DNA of 64,000 bases from a bacterium (GTDB lineage Bacteria > UBP15 > UBA6099), in contig JAKQPS010000183.1 of the NCBI GenBank assembly GCA_029564595.1, positions 47,886-111,885 of the forward strand, given 5' to 3'. The position numbers and the translations under genes are program-made. The notes below the pieces were generated by a model. That model saw nothing but the letters and a program-made list of their open reading frames with translations. It was not told the DNA's origin and ran no database searches. Of this stretch, positions 26,156-33,676 are shown one piece after another (the first letter of the stretch is position 1; every line of letters starts with the position of its first letter).

Positions 26156-26689
26156 ATGGGAAAAGACGAAACGAATATGGGAACATGTCCCGCGTGCGGC
26201 GGGGCGCTGAAGGATTACGACGACTATGTGGCGGCGCGCGCCGTCAAGATAGGCATGGCGGCCCTGCCTGCCGCGCTTGTCATCTGCGCGGTCTGGGCTC
26301 CGTTGTTTTTCATTATCCGGCTGCTGGTTGGCGGAGCCTTAGGCGAGGCCGCCGCAGGCGCTCTGGTTTTGCTCATTGTGAAAAAGATTATTGTCGGGCT
26401 GGTCATCGGGGCATTGCTGGCGGTCGCCGTCGGCATAGGCAGAAGCGACCTCGGACTGTTGCTCGGCGCTGTTATAGGCTCTATCGGGGGCTTCTTCGTG
26501 GCGGCGGCGGACATAATGCCGTTGCGCTCGGACGCCGCGCACAGGATGGACATAGTGATAGTGGCGGTAGCCGCAGGCATTCTATGCGCGTTGACTGTGA
26601 AAGTTTCGGAAAGTTACGGCTGCGGAAGATTCAAAGCTTGGCTCGGCCCGGAACCTCGTGAAGGCTCCTGCGCTTCCGAGCTTAAATAG
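26156..26689 (+). CDS. Membrane protein with N-terminal CxxC ribbon, unknown function
   Basis: I do not recognise this 177-residue protein. It begins with TCPACGGALKDYDDY, half of a zinc-ribbon-like knuckle, and continues with four or five hydrophobic, Ala/Gly/Val-rich segments (about 30-150), so it is probably an inner-membrane protein with a cytoplasmic N-terminus. The ATG at 26156 is chosen because GGAG lies six bases upstream and ends right before an in-frame ATG at 26150. A second frame over the same DNA is open but gives an Arg-rich, unlikely protein. The 3' end overlaps rpmB tail to tail by eight bases. Confidence 0.6.
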   Translation: MGKDETNMGTCPACGGALKDYDDYVAARAVKIGMAALPAALVICAVWAPLFFIIRLLVGGALGEAAAGALVLLIVKKIIVGLVIGALLAVAVGIGRSDLGLLLGAVIGSIGGFFVAAADIMPLRSDAAHRMDIVIVAVAAGILCALTVKVSESYGCGRFKAWLGPEPREGSCASELK

Positions 26690-26873
26690 CTTTCTGAACT
26701 TTGTTTGATCTCAGACAGCGGGAACAGATTTTAACTTTCTGCTTTTTCCCGTCCACAACAGCGTTCACCGTTTGAATGTTCGGTTTAATCGTCCGTCTGG
26801 ATCTTTTGTTGGAGTGGCTGACCAGATTGCCCGTGGTCGTGGCTTTTCCGCATATTTCGCATTTGTACGCCAT
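26682..26873 (-). CDS. rpmB: 50S ribosomal protein L28
   Basis: This 63-residue protein is L28 of the zinc-binding (Cys+) type: CEICGK near the start and ICSRCLR near the end give two CxxC pairs. The central GNLVSHSNKRSRRTIKPNIQ is the family signature. The ATG at 26873 is preferred over a GTG three codons upstream because L28 proteins begin with Met-Ala. A promoter with TTGACA lies about 60 bases upstream. It stands apart from rpmG, with which L28 is often paired. Confidence 0.95.
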   Translation of the reverse strand: MAYKCEICGKATTTGNLVSHSNKRSRRTIKPNIQTVNAVVDGKKQKVKICSRCLRSNKVQKAI

Positions 26874-26927
26874 TTCTCGCACATCCTTTAATATTCATGT
26901 CGCGGACATAAGCCGCACAAGATAAAT

Positions 26928-26956
26928 ATACTAGCGTCGCCCCGCCCTACTGTCAA
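26928..26956 (-). promoter_or_regulatory. Candidate rpmB promoter
   Basis: On the minus strand TTGACA (plus 26951-26956) and TAGTAT (26928-26933) are separated by 17 bases, upstream of rpmB. The -35 is perfect and the -10 is imperfect. Confidence 0.6.
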
Positions 26957-27015
26957 TACCTTCCGACACAAGCAGCGCATACTGTTAAATATTTCGCTCC
27001 TAACGGAATTTTCTA

Positions 27016-27792
27016 TTATTCATCCAAAAACTTGCGTATCGCGGCGGCGACTTCGTCGGACTTCTCGACGGGTATCTGGTGACTTGCGTTCTCCACCATT
27101 ATCAATCTGGAATCCGGCAGAAGTTCCGCCAGTTGCTTTGACAGATGAACGGGAATCGTTTCGTCCGTCTCGGTGGCTATCACCAGCGCCGGGACTTTGA
27201 TTTCCTTGAGCCTGTCCCGCAGGTCGAGTTGCGACATCTCTACAAGGGATTCTATCGTGGCCGCCTTTGACGGTTTCATCTTTTTGTCGAACGCGTCGGG
27301 ATAAAGGTCGGGCGCTTTTCTTTTCTTTCGGTTCTTCATCCAAAGGGTGAAATTAAACATCAGGGAAAACATGCGGACGCCGAACATGAGGCGATCGACC
27401 ACTTTTTCGTCTGCGGCAAGCCCCGCCGCCGTCGCGGCTAGGACAAGTTTTTCCACTCTCTCCGGCCTTTTAAGAGCGAACATCAGGGAGACCATTCCGC
27501 CCATCGAATGTCCGCCAATCACCGCGCGCTCTATGCCAAGCGCGTCGAGGAAGCCTTCGAGGTCTTTGACGTGCGAGTCCAGAGAATAATCCAGATCATT
27601 CCCTTTGTCGCTTAGAGAGTGGCCTCTAAGTTCGTAAGCGATGACCCTGTTTTTCGAGGACAACAAGGAAGGAACCCTGCCCCACCGGGACACATTCCCT
27701 GTCCAGCCGTGCAACAGCACGACCGGAGGGTTCCCCTCCCCTTTGATTTCATAGTAATGCTTTATTCCCGTTGCCGGATTCTTAAGCTCCAT
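27016..27792 (-). CDS. Alpha/beta hydrolase
   Basis: This 258-residue protein has the alpha/beta hydrolase fold: VVLLHGWTGN near residue 25 (oxyanion HG), the nucleophile elbow GGHSMGG near 94, a late ATETDETIP (catalytic Asp region) and ENASHQIPVEK near 240 (catalytic His). The middle holds a cap-like insertion with a basic KNRKKRKAPD stretch. Substrate and role are unknown. AAGG provides a weak ribosome binding site. It lies downstream of the efflux operon on the same strand, 90 bases away. Confidence 0.8.
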   Translation of the reverse strand: MELKNPATGIKHYYEIKGEGNPPVVLLHGWTGNVSRWGRVPSLLSSKNRVIAYELRGHSLSDKGNDLDYSLDSHVKDLEGFLDALGIERAVIGGHSMGGMVSLMFALKRPERVEKLVLAATAAGLAADEKVVDRLMFGVRMFSLMFNFTLWMKNRKKRKAPDLYPDAFDKKMKPSKAATIESLVEMSQLDLRDRLKEIKVPALVIATETDETIPVHLSKQLAELLPDSRLIMVENASHQIPVEKSDEVAAAIRKFLDE

Positions 27793-27882
27793 GTCAACGC
27801 GCCTTCGTTATCACATCTTAATCGTGTTCGCATGCATCTATATAAATTTATAGAACAAAACGCGCTGAAAATCTATAGGCCG

Positions 27883-29091
27883 TCAGTTAGGGACGAGAGC
27901 GTATCTGACGGACGGTTCTTTTTCGAGTTTGACGCGGGCGTTCGCCATAGAGCGCCAAATCACGATGTAGGCGATCAGATAGGACGCCGCCGCGAGAGTC
28001 CAGAGCCAAAGCATGTCTGAACGGATGTGCTCGAACCCGCCGCCCTGCATGAAAACCGTTCTGAGAGGCATTATGAAGTGGGTCAGCGGGAGTATCCAGC
28101 TTATGAACTTTATGCCGGGAAGCATGGCGAAATCTGGCCATGTGAAACCGCTGAGCAGGAATGAAGGCAGGGAGACGAGCATGAGGGCTTCGGTGGCGAA
28201 AAGCTCGTCGCCCAGAATCGCGCTGGCGCATATTCCCAAGCCGACAATCGCGATTATGAACACGGTGAGCATCATGAAGAACAGCCATGCGGAGCCGTAG
28301 AAATTGATGCCGAAATATTTAAGCGACATCCAGAAAGCGGCCAGCGCGGTAATTAAATTGACGACGGTATAGAAGATGCCCTTTGCGGCGAGGACTTCAA
28401 GGGGGCTGTCCGTGATTTTGAGTATCTGCGGAAGAAGGCCGTGCTGGCGTTCGCGAGCGAAAGCGAGGGCGCAGCCGACGAGCGTTATCTGCTGGACTAT
28501 AACGCTTATGAGGCCGACCATGACAAAGGTGTTGTAGCTGAATGTGGGGTTGTACCAGACGCGCGTGGCTCCGTCGATGGGCATGGCTTTGCCCTGAAGG
28601 TGGTCTGAGGGAGCGCCTTTCATGTTAAGCGTCTTCATCTCCACCGCCGCCGAGAAAGTCCCGGCGACCCTCGCCATCGCGGTGACCACTGTGTTGCTGA
28701 GAATCATGTTGCTCCCGTCGGCGACGGTCAACAGCTTGGCCTGTTTGCCCTTCTTGATGTCGCGCTCGAAATCCGGGGGAATCCAAATAGCGGCGTAAGC
28801 TTTGCGGGCTAGAACAGCTTCCCTTACCTCGTCCATGCCGGAGGCCATGCCGACGACTCTCATTGCCTCGCTGCGATCGACGGCGGTGGCGATGGAGCGG
28901 CTAAGCGCCCCGTTGTCGTGGTCGATTATCATCACAGGCACTTCTGAAACGCGTTTTTCCATGTACAGGAAACCGAGGAGCGCCGTGTATGCGACCGGCA
29001 TGATGAAAATCATTATGGTGAGCCGCCAGTCTGAAAGAACGACGTCGGTCAGCTCTCGTTTGATCAGGCGCAAAATTCTGATGGCGAACAT
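27883..29091 (-). CDS. ABC-2 family permease of an efflux system
   Basis: This 402-residue protein has a first membrane helix, a long periplasmic domain at about 45-190, then five or six helices (about 205-390), the YbhS/YhhJ-type ABC-2 permease layout. Recognisable features are RELTDVVLSDWRLTIMIFIMP at the start, FARERQHGLLPQILKITDSP near 230 and LPSFLLSGFTWPD near 315. With the HlyD and TolC homologues upstream it would form a tripartite pump for drugs or lipids. No ATPase gene is present in this operon, which is unusual for the family. Confidence 0.83.
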   Translation of the reverse strand: MFAIRILRLIKRELTDVVLSDWRLTIMIFIMPVAYTALLGFLYMEKRVSEVPVMIIDHDNGALSRSIATAVDRSEAMRVVGMASGMDEVREAVLARKAYAAIWIPPDFERDIKKGKQAKLLTVADGSNMILSNTVVTAMARVAGTFSAAVEMKTLNMKGAPSDHLQGKAMPIDGATRVWYNPTFSYNTFVMVGLISVIVQQITLVGCALAFARERQHGLLPQILKITDSPLEVLAAKGIFYTVVNLITALAAFWMSLKYFGINFYGSAWLFFMMLTVFIIAIVGLGICASAILGDELFATEALMLVSLPSFLLSGFTWPDFAMLPGIKFISWILPLTHFIMPLRTVFMQGGGFEHIRSDMLWLWTLAAASYLIAYIVIWRSMANARVKLEKEPSVRYALVPN

Positions 29092-29104
29092 AGCTGGCCT
29101 CCCG

Positions 29105-30334
29105 TCAATGGTTGAAAGCGACTCTGGCGGTCATGCCCGCGACAAGGTCTGCCGGAGCGTCGGAGATATCGATCCGCAGGCGAAGGGCGCGCTCGTCGAA
29201 CCCGCCGTTTTCGTTGGTGGAGCGCCGGGTGGCGAACTCCGCCATCGGCATCGTCTGAGCCACTTTCCCTTCAAAAGTCCGTCCGGCGGCGGGTATCTCC
29301 ACCTTTACGGCGTCGCCCAGTTTGACGCCTGAGAACTTCGATTCGTCCACATACACGTCAACCCTGAAACCGCGAGTTGCAGTCACCGTCATCATCGCGT
29401 ATCCGGGAGCGACAATCTCGCCTTCGTTGACCATGCGCTTGTTTATCCTGCCGGAGATGGGGCTGACGATTTTCGTGTTTTTCTTATAGGCGGAGGCCTC
29501 GTTGAAAACGCCTTCGCCGGCTGCGACGCCCTGACGCGCGGCGTCCACATCCCTGTTGCGGATATCGACCATGAGGCGGGCGTCCTTAGCGAGTTGAAGA
29601 GTGAGTTCGGCGGCCTCTACGCCCGCTTCAGCCTGTCTGACCTGATGGCGGGCGGCCTCGACCTCCTCTATTCTTGCGCCCTGCCGCACCATGTCGTGCC
29701 GCTGGCGAGCCGCCGTCAACTGGGCGGTGGCTTCGCGGTACTTCATCTCAACTTCGTCGGCTTTCTGAGCGGCAAGAACGCCCTCGCCTGCAAGGCTCCG
29801 CACCCGGTTCCACGTTTTTGTGGCTGTGTCGTAAGCGGCCTCCGCTGCGGCTACCGCCTGAGCGGCCATCTCAAGTTCCTGAGGCCTAGCGCCGCTTTCG
29901 AGCGCGGACAGCTTTTCAGACGCCATGCCGAGAGCGGCGCGCGCCGCCTTGAGACCGGCGTCGGCCTGTTTGATTTTCGACTCTACGCTCTGCCGTTCAA
30001 GGTCGGCGGCTAACTTGCCTTTCTCGTAAGTCGCCTCCGCCGCCCTCAATCCGGCAAGAGCCTGCTCCGCCTTCGCGTCTATCTCTTCGCTGGACAGTAT
30101 GGCGAGAGTCTGCCCGGCCTCGACGTAATCGCCTTCGCGAGCCAGCAACGACTCCACTCTGCCGGGAAGTTTCGAAGAGACATCCGCTTCGTCGGCTTCG
30201 ATGAATCCGTCCACCACGTAAGGAGCCGCCGAGCCGCGCGAATCTCCCCTGCCTGACAGCAGGATCGCCACGAATCCGGCCCCGAATAAAATTACCGCCA
30301 AAACTCCGCTTACAACAGGTCTCATCCTTTTCAT
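29105..30334 (-). CDS. HlyD/YbhG-type membrane fusion protein
   Basis: This 409-residue periplasmic adaptor has an N-terminal membrane anchor (VVSGVLAVILFGAGFVAILL) and the split lipoyl halves around a long Ala/Glu-rich coiled coil: VSSKLPGRVESLLAREGDYVEAGQ at about 50-75 and KIVSPISGRINKRMVNEGEIVAPG near 285-310. A beta-barrel domain follows. It links the inner-membrane permease to the TolC-type channel. Its start overlaps the TolC gene stop by ATGA and it precedes the permease gene by 13 bases. Confidence 0.88.
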   Translation of the reverse strand: MKRMRPVVSGVLAVILFGAGFVAILLSGRGDSRGSAAPYVVDGFIEADEADVSSKLPGRVESLLAREGDYVEAGQTLAILSSEEIDAKAEQALAGLRAAEATYEKGKLAADLERQSVESKIKQADAGLKAARAALGMASEKLSALESGARPQELEMAAQAVAAAEAAYDTATKTWNRVRSLAGEGVLAAQKADEVEMKYREATAQLTAARQRHDMVRQGARIEEVEAARHQVRQAEAGVEAAELTLQLAKDARLMVDIRNRDVDAARQGVAAGEGVFNEASAYKKNTKIVSPISGRINKRMVNEGEIVAPGYAMMTVTATRGFRVDVYVDESKFSGVKLGDAVKVEIPAAGRTFEGKVAQTMPMAEFATRRSTNENGGFDERALRLRIDISDAPADLVAGMTARVAFNH

Positions 30335-31779
30335 AGTGTGCCGCCTCCCCGATGCGAGAATTCCTCTAGGATCAACCCCATAGCTTTCTTAAGGCCGAAA
30401 TACGCGGCGTCCCGCTGATACTTCGCCCTGTCGAGATTAACTTCTGCGACGGATAGCGCGAGAGCGGCGTCCGTCACTTCGATGCTTGTTCCTTCGCCCA
30501 CCTCGTATTTGCGCGAAGCGAGCCGGGAGCTTTCCTCTGCCAGTTCGACCGCCATAGCGGAAGCTTCGAGAGCCTTTTCCGCCGATTTGAGGTCGAGCCA
30601 GTATTTGCGCGTCTCGAGCCTGACGCCGTTTTCGAGACGTTTGATGTCTGAATCATTGCGGCGCAGCAACGCGCGCTGGCGGGACGCTTTCGCTCTGGCC
30701 GTCCCGCCCTCGAAAACCGGCAGACGGACGACCACGCCGACGAACTCTTCTGGAGTGAGCGCCGACAGGTCTTCGTCGCGAAGCTCTTTGGAAGCCACAA
30801 AGGCCGCCGCGGGTTTAAGCTCCGAGCGCGCGGCTTTTATGCCCGCCGCGTACATCGTTTCTCTGTGCCGCAGAGCCTTCATATCGCTCGACGCTTCAAG
30901 CGCGGCGCTCGCCGCTTCGTCGAACTCTAAAGCAATCTCTCCGCCGATGCCGAGAGGAGTTTCGAGTTTTTCGAAATCGGCGTCCGGCTCTCCCATGAGA
31001 TCAAGCAGGAACGCCATCGCGAGGTCGGCCTGATTTTTTGCGTCAAGAGACCTGCGCTCCTGATTGGCGCGTTCGGTGAGGGCGCGCATCAGGTCGTATT
31101 TGGGAATCATACCCCTATCGTGAAGAGCCTCGGCGTGTTTAACGTGCTCTTCGATGGTTGCGAGAGCCTTGTCGTTCACGAGAGCCGCCCTCTCCGCGAG
31201 AACGGCGGAAAGGTACGCCTGAACGACTTCAAACGCCAGCCGCCTGCGCTCTGATTCCGCCGCAGCGTCCAGAGCGGCAGCCCCGTTTTTGACCTGAGAC
31301 ATCGCGTGGCGCACCCTGCCGCCTGTGTAAAGAGGCAGACGGAAAGACAGAGTGTGCCGCCGGGTGTCGGGCGCGGCCAGTTCAAAAGCCGGGAGAGACA
31401 AAGTTTTGCCAAGTTGAGTGGGAAACGCGGGCAAACCCGGCATTCCGAGCGCTTGCAACTGCTGGCTCGCCCCGCTGAAGTACCCGTTCAAAGCAGTCCC
31501 CAAGTCGGATAAATCAATGGTTATGTCGGGGACTTCAAGACTGGGCGGGTCGTCCAGATGAATAAAACTGAACTCGTAATCTATCCTCGGCAGCCTGTTG
31601 GCGGCGACTTCGCCCTTCATGGCGCGAGCCGCGTCCGCCTCTCGTTCAGCCGCCTCGGTTCGAGGATTGTTCGCCACAGCGGAGAGAACCGCCTCTTCGA
31701 GCGTAAGTCCGCCCGCCCGCGCTCCGAACACAAGCGCAAGCCCCATGAATGCAACTGCCACAACGCTCCTTGCAAACAT
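30331..31779 (-). CDS. TolC-family outer membrane efflux protein
   Basis: This 482-residue protein has a signal peptide (VVAVAFMGLALVFGARA) and the duplicated TolC helical repeats: LTLEEAVLSAVANNPRTEAAEREADAAR near 25-52 and a matching segment near 240-300, with RLPVFEGGTARAKASRQRALL near 350 as the second-repeat signature. It should form the outer-membrane channel of the pump encoded by the next two genes. The gene begins 20 bases after the TetR gene, so it shares the regulated promoter. Its presence implies a diderm envelope. Confidence 0.87.
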   Translation of the reverse strand: MFARSVVAVAFMGLALVFGARAGGLTLEEAVLSAVANNPRTEAAEREADAARAMKGEVAANRLPRIDYEFSFIHLDDPPSLEVPDITIDLSDLGTALNGYFSGASQQLQALGMPGLPAFPTQLGKTLSLPAFELAAPDTRRHTLSFRLPLYTGGRVRHAMSQVKNGAAALDAAAESERRRLAFEVVQAYLSAVLAERAALVNDKALATIEEHVKHAEALHDRGMIPKYDLMRALTERANQERRSLDAKNQADLAMAFLLDLMGEPDADFEKLETPLGIGGEIALEFDEAASAALEASSDMKALRHRETMYAAGIKAARSELKPAAAFVASKELRDEDLSALTPEEFVGVVVRLPVFEGGTARAKASRQRALLRRNDSDIKRLENGVRLETRKYWLDLKSAEKALEASAMAVELAEESSRLASRKYEVGEGTSIEVTDAALALSVAEVNLDRAKYQRDAAYFGLKKAMGLILEEFSHRGGGTL

Positions 31780-31799
31780 CCGCTTTCACCCCCATCTCG

Positions 31800-32414
31800 T
31801 CATTCCTTCCTCGCCTCTACTCCTCTCATGAATAAATCCATGATATTTTCCACCAGAGAGCCGGTCTCGAACGCGGCTTTTGAAACGATGAGCCTTGAAA
31901 TGAACATATTGGCGATGCCGAGCAGGGAATAGGCCGCCATAAGCGGGTCGATATCCGCCCTGATGCGGCCCGCCGCCGCCGCGTCCTCCATCATCCCGGC
32001 CATCTGCTCAATCGTCTTCCGGATGTGCTCGGCAACTTTTCTGCGCCCCGGCTCCACCCCTCCGAAAGCTTCTCTGAAAATAATCGCCGCTATCTCAGGA
32101 TGATCCAACGCCAGCGTCAGGTATGAATTGAGGAAGCTTCTCAGCCTTTCCGATATGTCCTGTTTGCTGACCACCGCCGGGGAAAGAGAGCTTTCAATCA
32201 GCCAAACGCCTTCGTTGATAAGAGCTTCGTAGAGCTTGTCCTTGCTGTCGAAATAGTAATAAAGCATCGCCTTGTTGACGCCTGCGGCGTCAGTAATCTG
32301 TTGAACGCCGGTTGCGCTGAAACCCTGCTCGGCGAAAAGACGGGCGGCGGCCACGCGCAACTTATCGCGAGCTTCGGGTTTATCCAATATTTTCTGAGAT
32401 TTGGAAGAAGCCAT
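31800..32414 (-). CDS. TetR-family transcriptional regulator
   Basis: This 204-residue repressor has the TetR helix-turn-helix near residues 20-65 (RLFAEQGFSATGVQQITDAAG, then KAMLYYYFDSKDKLYEAL) and a variable all-helical ligand domain. It is the first gene of the efflux operon and probably controls its own transcription. A perfect 16-base palindrome lies directly over the start of its promoter (32429-32444). The ligand is unknown, but efflux pump regulators of this family usually sense the exported compound. Confidence 0.88.
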   Translation of the reverse strand: MASSKSQKILDKPEARDKLRVAAARLFAEQGFSATGVQQITDAAGVNKAMLYYYFDSKDKLYEALINEGVWLIESSLSPAVVSKQDISERLRSFLNSYLTLALDHPEIAAIIFREAFGGVEPGRRKVAEHIRKTIEQMAGMMEDAAAAGRIRADIDPLMAAYSLLGIANMFISRLIVSKAAFETGSLVENIMDLFMRGVEARKE

Positions 32415-32428
32415 CGAGACCTCCCACT

Positions 32429-32444
32429 AACCAACCGGTTGGTT
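32429..32444. promoter_or_regulatory. Palindromic TetR operator
   Basis: AACCAACCGGTTGGTT is a perfect 16-base palindrome placed just downstream of the -10 box of the efflux operon and 15 bases before the TetR start codon. Its size and symmetry fit a TetR dimer site, and repressor binding there would block initiation. A related site, AACCGTTTGGTT, lies at 32506-32517 upstream of the -35. Confidence 0.75.
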
Positions 32445-32455
32445 GGTTCAGCCAT

Positions 32456-32483
32456 ATTATACATCCACTACCAGCCTTTTCAA
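32456..32483 (-). promoter_or_regulatory. Promoter of the TetR-efflux operon
   Basis: On the minus strand TTGAAA (plus 32478-32483) and a perfect TATAAT (32456-32461) are separated by 16 bases. The operator palindrome begins 12 bases downstream of the -10. Confidence 0.75.
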
Positions 32484-32505
32484 GTATTTATTGAAATATT
32501 TCCCT

Positions 32506-32517
32506 AACCGTTTGGTT
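32506..32517. promoter_or_regulatory. Possible second TetR site
   Basis: AACCGTTTGGTT differs by one base from the AACCGGTTGGTT half of the main operator and lies about 23 bases upstream of the -35 box. It may be an auxiliary site. Its partial symmetry makes it weaker evidence. Confidence 0.4.
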
Positions 32518-32569
32518 TGTCTTTCCGCCTCGTAACATGACAGCATTGCTGTCAAGCGCTGTTTTCGCT

Positions 32570-32598
32570 CATGCACAAAAGAAAAAGTTTTGTGCATG
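32570..32598. repeat. Perfect 11-bp inverted repeat
   Basis: CATGCACAAAA and TTTTGTGCATG form a perfect hairpin around a 7-base GAAAAAG loop. It sits in the 328-base gap between the TetR promoter and the transposase remnant. With U-rich arms it could act as a terminator for either flanking transcript, or be a mobile-element end. Confidence 0.5.
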
Positions 32599-32665
32599 GC
32601 ACACAAAGAGGTAGGCAAAATCAATTATTCGATGAATTATTTGATTTCCCCATTGTGCCGGGCGC

Positions 32666-32688
32666 CACCCACAACCCTGTTGTGGGTG
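32666..32688. repeat. 10-bp inverted repeat with 3-base loop
   Basis: CACCCACAAC and GTTGTGGGTG pair perfectly around CCT, a tight REP-like hairpin next to the RAYT remnant. No other copy was noticed in the window. Confidence 0.5.
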
Positions 32689-32910
32689 TGCGATGAGCAA
32701 AACCAATAAGAACAAATATAAGAACTGGCATATTTATCTGAACTAGGATTTTTTGATTTTTGCGTTTTCCGGATGATTCCTGTCCCGCTCCCATGTTTGG
32801 GTGTTGGATTCTATGTAAGCATAAATATTGTCATAAGATTTTTCGTTGCGGATGATGTGTTCGTAGTAGTTGCGTTGCCAAAACTTTGTTTCAATATTGC
32901 AATTATTATT

Positions 32911-33059
32911 CTCAACATATTCTTTATATTTTTTAAAACAAAGAGATTTAAATGAACCAATAATAGCGCCAACCGTAGGGGCGGGGCTTGCCCCCGCCTT
33001 GTTATTTCGGGCAACCGCAAGGGTTGCCCCTACGATAGGGTCTTCGCTCGCCAATATGT
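32911..33059. repeat. Duplicated RAYT/REP segment, copy 1
   Basis: This 149-base segment recurs with few changes at 33135-33355. It contains the GTAGGGGCGGGGC...TTGCCCCTACGATAGGG hairpin-rich REP sequence. Read on the minus strand it is part of the transposase coding sequence. Confidence 0.8.
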
Positions 33060-33089
33060 AACGATAGGGGCTTCGCTCGCCAATATAGA
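33032..33089. repeat. 29-bp tandem duplication that breaks the transposase frame
   Basis: ACGATAGGG-k-CTTCGCTCGCC units begin at 33032 and 33061 and are 29 bases long each, nearly identical. Twenty-nine is not a multiple of three, so the duplication separates the HUH segment from the C-terminal frame. Confidence 0.75.
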
Positions 33090-33134
33090 AACGATCAAAT
33101 GAATATGGTTTGGCATAACAGAATAAATATTTAT

Positions 33135-33355
33135 CTCAACATATTTTTTGTATCTTTTAAAACAAAGGGATTTTAATGAACCAATAATAGCGCCAATCGT
33201 AGGGGCGGGGCTTGCCCCCGCCTTGTTGTTTCGGGCAACCGCAAGGCTTGCCCCCGCCTTGTTGTTTCGGGCAACCGCAAGGCTTGCCCCCGCCTTGTTG
33301 TTTCGGGCAACCGCAAGGGTTGCCCCTACGATAGGGTCTTCGCTCGCCAATATGT
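33135..33355. repeat. Duplicated RAYT/REP segment, copy 2 (expanded)
   Basis: This is the second copy of the 32911-33059 segment. It is 72 bases longer, exactly two extra 36-base units. Confidence 0.8.
33223..33330. repeat. Three tandem 36-bp repeats (REP expansion)
   Basis: Units begin at 33223, 33259 and 33295 with TTGTTGTTTCGGGCAACCGC. The first two are identical over 36 bases and the third diverges at its end. Thirty-six is a multiple of three, so the minus-strand frame is kept and reads as repeated LAVARNNKAGAS. There are no spacers, so this is not a CRISPR array. Confidence 0.85.
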
Positions 33356-33376
33356 GAAGAATCAGAATGATGATAT

Positions 33377-33676
33377 TCAGCCGCGTCTGTCTGCGGGGCA
33401 GGCGCAAGGGGAAGAGCCGCATTTGGGGCATCCGGCGGAATATTTTTCCATCGCCGCCGACTCGATATCAACTCCGCAGATGGAGGCCATGCTGACCAGC
33501 CATGCGAGAACGTCCGCGAATTCTTCTTTCATCGCGGGCAGGTCTTTGTTTCTCATCGCGCGGGACAGTTCACCCACTTCCTCTATAAACCACGAAAATG
33601 TTCCGTCAAGCCCGCGCTCGTTGTCCTTGTTGAAATATATCTTTCGTATGGTTTCCTGAAATTCGCCGATTGTCAT
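33377..33676 (-). CDS. MazG-like nucleotide pyrophosphohydrolase
   Basis: This 99-residue protein has the MazG four-helix core: FIEEVGELSRAM near residue 30 and EEFADVLAWLVSMASICGVD near 51-70, supplying the EExxE and ExxD Mg ligands. Such enzymes hydrolyse NTPs or non-canonical nucleotides to monophosphates. An unusual cysteine-rich tail (CPKCGSSPCAC at 82-92) could bind a metal. Its ATG overlaps the stop of the large membrane protein gene upstream by ATGA, so translation is coupled. Confidence 0.83.
   Translation of the reverse strand: MTIGEFQETIRKIYFNKDNERGLDGTFSWFIEEVGELSRAMRNKDLPAMKEEFADVLAWLVSMASICGVDIESAAMEKYSAGCPKCGSSPCACPADRRG

Larger units (their letters stand above)
32743..33355 (-). 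pseudogene. REP-associated tyrosine transposase (RAYT, IS200-like) remnant
   Basis: Minus-strand reading gives fragments of a Y1/RAYT transposase. A VMPNHIHLIVSI segment (ATG of MPN at 33116) carries the HUH metal-binding motif. A downstream frame ending at 32743 carries GAIIGSFKSLC, KFWQRNYYEHIIRNEKSYDN and a WERDRNHPEN tail, the family's C-terminus. The two are out of frame because of a 29-base tandem duplication. The N-terminal third with its start is missing, and a second copy of the middle lies upstream of the HUH segment. The element is dead but marks past REP-transposase activity. Related genes usually mobilise the hairpin repeats found here. Confidence 0.8.

Noticed and set aside
26140-26661. 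Alternative frame over the CxxC membrane-protein gene
   Set aside because: The product is Arg-rich without domains, while the chosen frame gives membrane helices and a GGAG start site.
33200-33330. 36-base tandem repeats of CRISPR repeat length
   Set aside because: The units are directly adjacent with no spacers, lie inside a transposase-derived REP sequence and have no cas genes nearby.
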